From Nitrosomonadales bacterium (lineage in GTDB: Bacteria; Pseudomonadota; Gammaproteobacteria; Burkholderiales; SG8-41): a stretch of DNA of 10,061 nt. The stretch is from positions 1 to 10,061 of the forward strand of contig VFLF01000660.1 of the NCBI GenBank assembly GCA_009885185.1. Reading direction: 5' to 3'. The position numbers and the translations under genes are program-made. Under the pieces are notes generated by a model. The model did no database searches and had not been told where the DNA came from. It was given only the letters and a program-made list of their open reading frames with translations. Position 1 is the stretch's first letter; each line of letters begins with the position of its first letter. Of the stretch, positions 6,630-10,061 are shown piece after piece.

Positions 6630-7240
6630 CTATTTTTGCGGGGCGAACCACAGTTTTTTGATCTGCACCTTGCGAAACTTGACGGTGACCGCACCGTGTT
6701 GCAGCGCGATCGGCCCGATGGCGAATTGCTTGTGATCAAGCTCGGCGGTCTTGACGCCGTTTAACATGACGACGATTATGGAATCATTGGCGGTGATGTC
6801 AAACGTGTTCCACTGGTTGCCGGCCTTGACCTCGGCCAGCACCTTGGCGAAATGCACAATGCCGCCGGTGCCGAACGTTGGATCGGGACGCTGGTCGAAA
6901 ATATTGGCTTCGTAACAACTCTTGTCGGTAATCACTTTCGGATTCTGGCAGCGCATGAAAATGCCACTGTTGGCGTCGGGGCTGGACCAGAACGCCACGC
7001 GCAACTGGAAGTTCGAGTGCTATCCTTTGACACCAGAAAACCGGTGTCCTTGCCGCGCTTGTCGGCCTGGATCGCGCCATCGATGGCGGCCCAGTTGGAG
7101 TGACCGACCGCGTCAAAATTTTCCATACCCTAGGCGCCGTCGAGCAAGGTAATCCATCCATCGTCGGATTGGATGGCGCAACCTGATACGGCGAGTGCAA
7201 GCGCGAGTAGTGCCGCGCTTGTAAGCGAAACAAGTTTCAT
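6630..7240 (-). pseudogene. broken DUF1080 (3-keto-disaccharide hydrolase-like) lipoprotein gene
   Basis: The start at 7240 has a ribosome site (AGGGAG) and a lipoprotein signal peptide, MKLVSLTSAALLALALAVSGC, with lipobox VSGC (Cys21). Codon 37 is TAG (7132-7130), after TLLDGA. The same frame continues as GMENFDAVGHSNWAAIDGAI, the usual N-terminal part of a DUF1080 LamG-like jelly-roll domain, up to GFLVSKDS. At about 7018/7019 one base is missing, and the protein continues in another frame as SNFQLRVAFWSSPDANSGIF through to LWFAPQK at the stop 6632-6630. Adding one base restores a 204-codon reading frame, a typical length for the family. DUF1080 proteins are exported and act on, or bind, sugars or glycosides. 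Two independent lesions make a true pseudogene more likely than a single sequencing error. It is 12 bp upstream of the lyase gene. Confidence 0.88.
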
Positions 7241-7260
7241 TTTTGATCTCCCTGAGTTGA

Positions 7261-7280
7261 TGGTAACTGGATGGTTACCA
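7261..7280. repeat. perfect inverted repeat in the leader of the DUF1080 gene
   Basis: TGGTAAC (7261-7267) and GTTACCA (7274-7280) are exact complements around a 6-base centre. The element lies between the promoter candidate and the ribosome site of the minus-strand gene, 20 bases before its ATG, so it would sit just after the transcription start. It could be a repressor operator or a 5' leader hairpin. Confidence 0.5.
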
Positions 7281-7289
7281 AGCTTGCGG

Positions 7290-7317
7290 ATTCTGCGCCG
7301 CTGTATGTGGGTGTCAA
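7290..7317 (-). promoter_or_regulatory. sigma-70 promoter candidate for the DUF1080-lyase unit
   Basis: Reading the minus strand, a perfect TTGACA -35 (7317-7312) is followed 16 bases later by CAGAAT (7295-7290), a 4/6 match to the -10. Transcription would start near 7283, just ahead of the inverted repeat at 7280-7261 and about 40 bases before the ATG at 7240. The rest of the 150-bp gap (7241-7390) holds only an AT-rich weak inverted repeat (ATAAAAA 7351-7357 and TTTTTAT 7371-7377) behind the PstS-like gene, which may be a poor terminator. Confidence 0.55.
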
Positions 7318-7390
7318 GGTTTCGCTGCAACAACGACCTAAGAAATAGCAATAAAAACAAGTAGTTATAATTTTTATCGGTGTATTGATG

Positions 7391-8221
7391 TTACCGGGTC
7401 ACCGGCACGGCGCCATTCGCCGCGATGATTTTTGCGCCGGCAGCACCTCGAACGAAATCCAGAAACCGGCTAACTACGGCCTGCGGCGGCGCCTTGACCA
7501 CAAGAAACGAGTCGCGCGTCAGCATGTAGGTTTTGCGTTGCACGTTCTCTGCGGTCGGTACTATGCCTTGCAGAGATGCAGCCTTGATTTGCCCGTTGCT
7601 TTGTTCAACCACCGTCATCGTTGTCATGCCTATGGCGCCCCTGGTTGCGGCAAGCGCCTGTGCCATTTCGCCGGCCTTGGGCATGACCTTTACCGCCTCG
7701 GGCATTTGCAACTTGGTCAGGCAGGGTATTTTTTCCCTCACGACCTCCGTATCAACCTCTGAATCCGGCCGTGTCATCGGCACAATGACAAGATCAGCGC
7801 CGCCGAGCTGCTTCCAGTTCGTGACTTTGCCCGCGTAGATGTCGCAAATCTGGGCATGGGTCAGCGAGCTGACTGAAACTCCCTCGTTCAGGCCGAACAC
7901 CACCGCGACTTTGGCAATCTCGTGTACCACCATGCCTTGCTTCTCGATTTGCGCGACGTTAAGCCCGTGACTCGCCATCGCGATATCGATCTTGCCTTCG
8001 TTCAGCGCATCTATTCGGGCCTTGGTTCCCAACCCCTTGCCGATATCGATGCTCACCAACGGATTCTGACCCTGGTAAACCTTGACCAGCGCCGTGACCA
8101 GTGGCGCGACGCCGGTAGAGCCGTCAATGGAAATTCTGTCGGGTGATTGCGCGTGAGCGGTGACACTCAACGCCCCCATCAGTACCAATCCACAAATGAC
8201 ACGTGTCGGTCGGGGTTGCAT
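7391..8221 (-). CDS. PstS-like periplasmic substrate-binding protein
   Basis: The protein has 276 residues from the ATG at 8221, which has a good ribosome site AAAGGAA six bases upstream. The frame stays open further upstream, but without a signal peptide. Residues 1-24 form a Sec signal ending in AHA before QSPDR. The mature protein begins ISIDGSTGVAPLV (30-42), equivalent to the first anion-binding loop of PstS-type proteins. IDIAMASHG (78-86) follows, then the family marker ICDIYAGKVTNWKQLGG (125-141), and PMTRPDSEVD (148-157) in the place of the PstS RxDGSGTT loop. The two-lobed fold of phosphate/anion receptors is clear, but the last loop has lost the Gly-Ser-Gly run, so the ligand may not be phosphate. 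No pstC, pstA, pstB or phoU genes are near. It lies 78 bp after Bug receptor 2 on the same strand and may be cotranscribed with it. Confidence 0.88.
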   Translation of the reverse strand: MQPRPTRVICGLVLMGALSVTAHAQSPDRISIDGSTGVAPLVTALVKVYQGQNPLVSIDIGKGLGTKARIDALNEGKIDIAMASHGLNVAQIEKQGMVVHEIAKVAVVFGLNEGVSVSSLTHAQICDIYAGKVTNWKQLGGADLVIVPMTRPDSEVDTEVVREKIPCLTKLQMPEAVKVMPKAGEMAQALAATRGAIGMTTMTVVEQSNGQIKAASLQGIVPTAENVQRKTYMLTRDSFLVVKAPPQAVVSRFLDFVRGAAGAKIIAANGAVPVTR

Positions 8222-8299
8222 GATGAGTTCCTTTGCGCGCATGAAGAAGAACAAGGGCTGCGGTCGCGCGTGAAGCCAAGCGCGTTGCAGGGGCAAGTC

Positions 8300-9277
8300 T
8301 CAGTGTATAGCAATCCTCGCGTCTTTGATCACCTTCACCCACTTCTCCATCTCGCCGCGAAAGAAAACGTCGAACTGCTCCGGCGTATTCAGCACCACAT
8401 CGTTGCCTTCGCGCAGCAGACGCTCGCGCACATCGGGCGCCGAATAGCCGCGTGCGATTTCCTGATTCAGCCGCGTGATGATGTCTTTGGGTGTCGCACC
8501 GGGCGCGGCAACACCGGTCCATGGGCTGGTGTCGAAGCCCGGGAGCGTCGCGCCCACCGGCGGCACGCCGGGCAGTGCGGGTGTGGGTTTTGCGCCACTC
8601 ACCGCGATGGCGCGCAAACGTCCCGCGTTGATCAGCGGCAGCGCGGGCAGAATCGCGCTGAACACCCACGACACGTCCCCGCTCATAAGCGAGGTAATCG
8701 ACGGCGCCGACCCCTTGAACGGCACATGCGTCATGCGCACGTTGGCCATCAAACGCAATATCTCGCCGCCCAGATGTGTGGAGGTACCGTTGCCGCCCGA
8801 GCCGAACGCGATCTGATCGGGCCGTGCTTTCGCCAGATCGATCAGTTCGCGCACGCTGCGTACCGGCAGCGACGGATGTACCACCAGTGCATTCGGCGTG
8901 GACACCAGTTGTATCACCGGCGCCAGATCACGCAGCGTGTCGTAAGGCAGTTTCTTCACCAGGCTTGGCGCGGTGGCGGTGCTGGTCGAGGTCATCAACA
9001 GCGTGTAGCCATCGGGCGCGGATTTGGCCACGATGTCCGTGCCGATCACCGAGCCGCCGCCTGCGCGGTTATCCACGTTGACTTGCTGGCCCCACGCTTC
9101 GGTCAGCTTTTGCGCGACCATGCGCGCGAGGATGTCCGTCGAGCCGCCGGGCGCGAAAGGGGCGACCAGGCGTATGGGCTTGGATGGGTAGGTCTGCCCT
9201 GAGCCTGTCGAAGCGGTTTGTGCGCGCGCCGTGCCGAGCATCACAAGCAGGGAAAGCGCTATTGCGATTCTAAGCAT
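8300..9277 (-). CDS. Bug / TTT-family periplasmic substrate-binding protein 2
   Basis: The protein has 325 residues from the ATG at 9277, which has TAAGGAA four bases upstream. The longer in-frame start at 9310 would add polar residues before the signal peptide and is rejected. The signal peptide LRIAIALSLLVMLGTARAQ cleaves near residue 19-20. Then comes an unusual small stretch TASTGSGQ (21-28) before the standard Bug opening TYPSKPIRLVAPFAPGGSTDIL (29-50). NVDNRAGGGSVIGTDIVAK (67-85), APDGYTLL (87-94) and LPYDTLRDLAPV follow, the ligand-cleft loops and the hinge-proximal motif of the family. It acts as a receptor for a small, often carboxylated, ligand; the ligand is unknown. It follows receptor 3 by 39 bp on the same strand and is probably in one transcription unit with it. 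No membrane permease is encoded nearby. Confidence 0.93.
   Translation of the reverse strand: MLRIAIALSLLVMLGTARAQTASTGSGQTYPSKPIRLVAPFAPGGSTDILARMVAQKLTEAWGQQVNVDNRAGGGSVIGTDIVAKSAPDGYTLLMTSTSTATAPSLVKKLPYDTLRDLAPVIQLVSTPNALVVHPSLPVRSVRELIDLAKARPDQIAFGSGGNGTSTHLGGEILRLMANVRMTHVPFKGSAPSITSLMSGDVSWVFSAILPALPLINAGRLRAIAVSGAKPTPALPGVPPVGATLPGFDTSPWTGVAAPGATPKDIITRLNQEIARGYSAPDVRERLLREGNDVVLNTPEQFDVFFRGEMEKWVKVIKDARIAIH
9196..9214. repeat. dispersed-repeat-like sequence inside receptor 2
   Basis: The 19 bases GCCCTGAGCCTGTCGAAGC match, from memory, the core of a short dispersed repeat found in many proteobacterial genomes (the CCTGAGCCTGTCGAA type). It falls in frame and encodes Ala-Ser-Thr-Gly-Ser-Gly at residues 22-27, between the signal peptide and the conserved mature start, where receptor 1 has no such residues. 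It is the only copy in the window. Confidence 0.5.
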
Positions 9278-9316
9278 CAGTTCCTTACCCGGCGTGATGG
9301 CGTTCCGCAAAGAATA

Positions 9317-10061
9317 TCACTCGCCACGGATACCAGCATCTTTGATGACGTTACTCATTCTCGCCACATCGGCTTTCATCACGGCGGCGAGGCCTTGTGA
9401 CGTGCTCGCTACCACCTCATTACCCGCGGCAAAACACCGCTCTTTTGCCTCGGATTTGTTCAATACGCGCGCAATTTCCTGTTGCAGTTGATTGACGATG
9501 GCGGGCGGCGTTGCCGCCGGCGCAAACACTGCAAAAATGGTTTCGGATTCGTATCCCGGCAACGTCGCGGCAACCGTTGGAAACCCCGGAAACATAGCGG
9601 AAGGACGAGCGCCGGTCACGCCAAGCGCACGCATCTTGCCCGCCTTCACATGCGGCAACAGTGCCGCGCCGGAAGTAATTGTGAGTTGTACCTCGCCCGC
9701 CATCAGCGCTGTAAACATCGATCCCTGGCCCTTGTAGGGAACGCGCGCCATGTCAACACCGGCCATGGACTTGAACAGCTCCACGGCGAGATGCGTGGTG
9801 GACCCCGACGTGGATCCGCCATAGTTCAGGGTGCCCGGACGAGCCTTGGCCAGGGCAATCAACTCCTTGACGGACTTGACCGGCAGCGAGGGATGCACCA
9901 CCAGCATGTTCGGCGCGGTGGTAGCCAGGGTGACGGGCGCGAAATCACGCACGGGATCATAGGGCACCGATTGCAGCAATGGCGCGACCCAAAAGGTCGC
10001 GGCATAAATCAGCAGCGTGTGCCCGTCGGGCGGTGATTTTGCAACGATTTCCGCCGCCACC
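9317..10061 (-). CDS. Bug / TTT-family periplasmic substrate-binding protein 3 (N-terminus beyond the right edge)
   Basis: The window holds the C-terminal 248 or so residues. The reading frame is open through position 10061, so the GTG at 10060 is an internal valine and not a start. The first visible segment, VAAEIVAKSPPDGHTLL, corresponds to the cleft loop before the PDGYTLL motif seen in the two other receptors. It is followed by VPYDPVRDFAPVT, the MLVVHPSLPVKSVKELIALAKARPG strand-helix unit and the YKGQGSMFTALMAGEVQ segment. All are typical of Bug proteins. The signal peptide and the first ligand loop should lie within about 80 codons to the right. The stop (9319-9317) is 39 bp before receptor 2, so receptors 3 and 2 are tandem paralogues in the same likely operon. 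The ligand is unknown; residues differ enough from receptor 2 that different ligands are plausible. Confidence 0.93.
   Translation of the reverse strand, partial: VAAEIVAKSPPDGHTLLIYAATFWVAPLLQSVPYDPVRDFAPVTLATTAPNMLVVHPSLPVKSVKELIALAKARPGTLNYGGSTSGSTTHLAVELFKSMAGVDMARVPYKGQGSMFTALMAGEVQLTITSGAALLPHVKAGKMRALGVTGARPSAMFPGFPTVAATLPGYESETIFAVFAPAATPPAIVNQLQQEIARVLNKSEAKERCFAAGNEVVASTSQGLAAVMKADVARMSNVIKDAGIRGE

Noticed and set aside
5865..6764. Plus-strand open frame of about 299 codons opposite the lyase
   Set aside because: It is antisense to the conserved lyase motifs, with low-complexity Arg/Gln/His content and no ribosome site or family pattern.
7120..7140. Selenocysteine, pyrrolysine or programmed readthrough at the TAG of the DUF1080 gene
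   Set aside because: TAG is not a selenocysteine codon, the organism type lacks pyrrolysine as far as known, and a separate frameshift downstream points to simple decay or sequence error.
6799..7233. Minus-strand open frame of 144 codons overlapping the DUF1080 pseudogene
   Set aside because: It is the wrong frame for the DUF1080 motifs, which appear in the two other minus-strand frames; it is open only by composition.
7351..7377. AT-only inverted repeat after the PstS-like gene as an intrinsic terminator
   Set aside because: The stem is seven A-T pairs with a 13-base loop, too weak to call as a terminator; it is noted only as part of the gap.
8147..9202. Plus-strand open frame of about 351 codons opposite receptor 2 and the end of the PstS-like gene
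   Set aside because: It has the same Arg/His-rich composition as other shadow frames and crosses two genes with strong family signatures on the other strand.

Overview
The window is GC-rich, densely coded and very probably from a betaproteobacterium of the Burkholderiales type. The main reason is the presence of three separate periplasmic receptors of the Bug / tripartite tricarboxylate transporter (TTT) family, a family strongly expanded in that order. This is an inference from family content, not a taxonomic proof. I see no rRNA, tRNA, CRISPR array, transposase or phage gene.

Layout. (a) 1-2183, minus strand: a tight cluster read right to left, with a Bug receptor (2183-1200), a luciferase-like flavin monooxygenase (1157-132) and the start of an exported protein that runs off the left edge (121 to <1). 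The gaps are 42 and 10 bp, so this looks like one operon. (b) 2184-2284: a divergent promoter region. (c) 2285-4410, plus strand: an MFS transporter, then an exported creatininase-family protein with an altered metal site, followed by a strong hairpin. (d) 4477-5124, plus strand: a small ParE-type toxin-antitoxin pair behind an AT-rich, palindrome-rich control region. (e) 5148-10061, minus strand, read right to left: a Bug receptor cut by the right edge, a second Bug receptor, a PstS-like phosphate-type binding protein, a broken DUF1080 lipoprotein gene with its own promoter candidate, and an argininosuccinate-lyase-like enzyme.

How the genes may work together. The content is typical of catabolic or scavenging accessory DNA: orphan periplasmic receptors paired with a flavin oxidoreductase, a lyase, an amidohydrolase-like creatininase homologue and an MFS carrier. 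No membrane components are present for the receptors (no TctA/TctB, no PstA/B/C), so they must use permeases encoded elsewhere or act as sensors.

The most notable points are these. A DUF1080 lipoprotein gene carries both an in-frame TAG and a one-base deletion. The lyase directly behind it has no visible ribosome binding site of its own. The creatininase homologue has lost several canonical metal ligands. A short dispersed-repeat-like sequence lies in frame inside one receptor gene. I found no convincing new multi-gene system; the region looks like ordinary but decaying accessory metabolism plus a toxin-antitoxin module.
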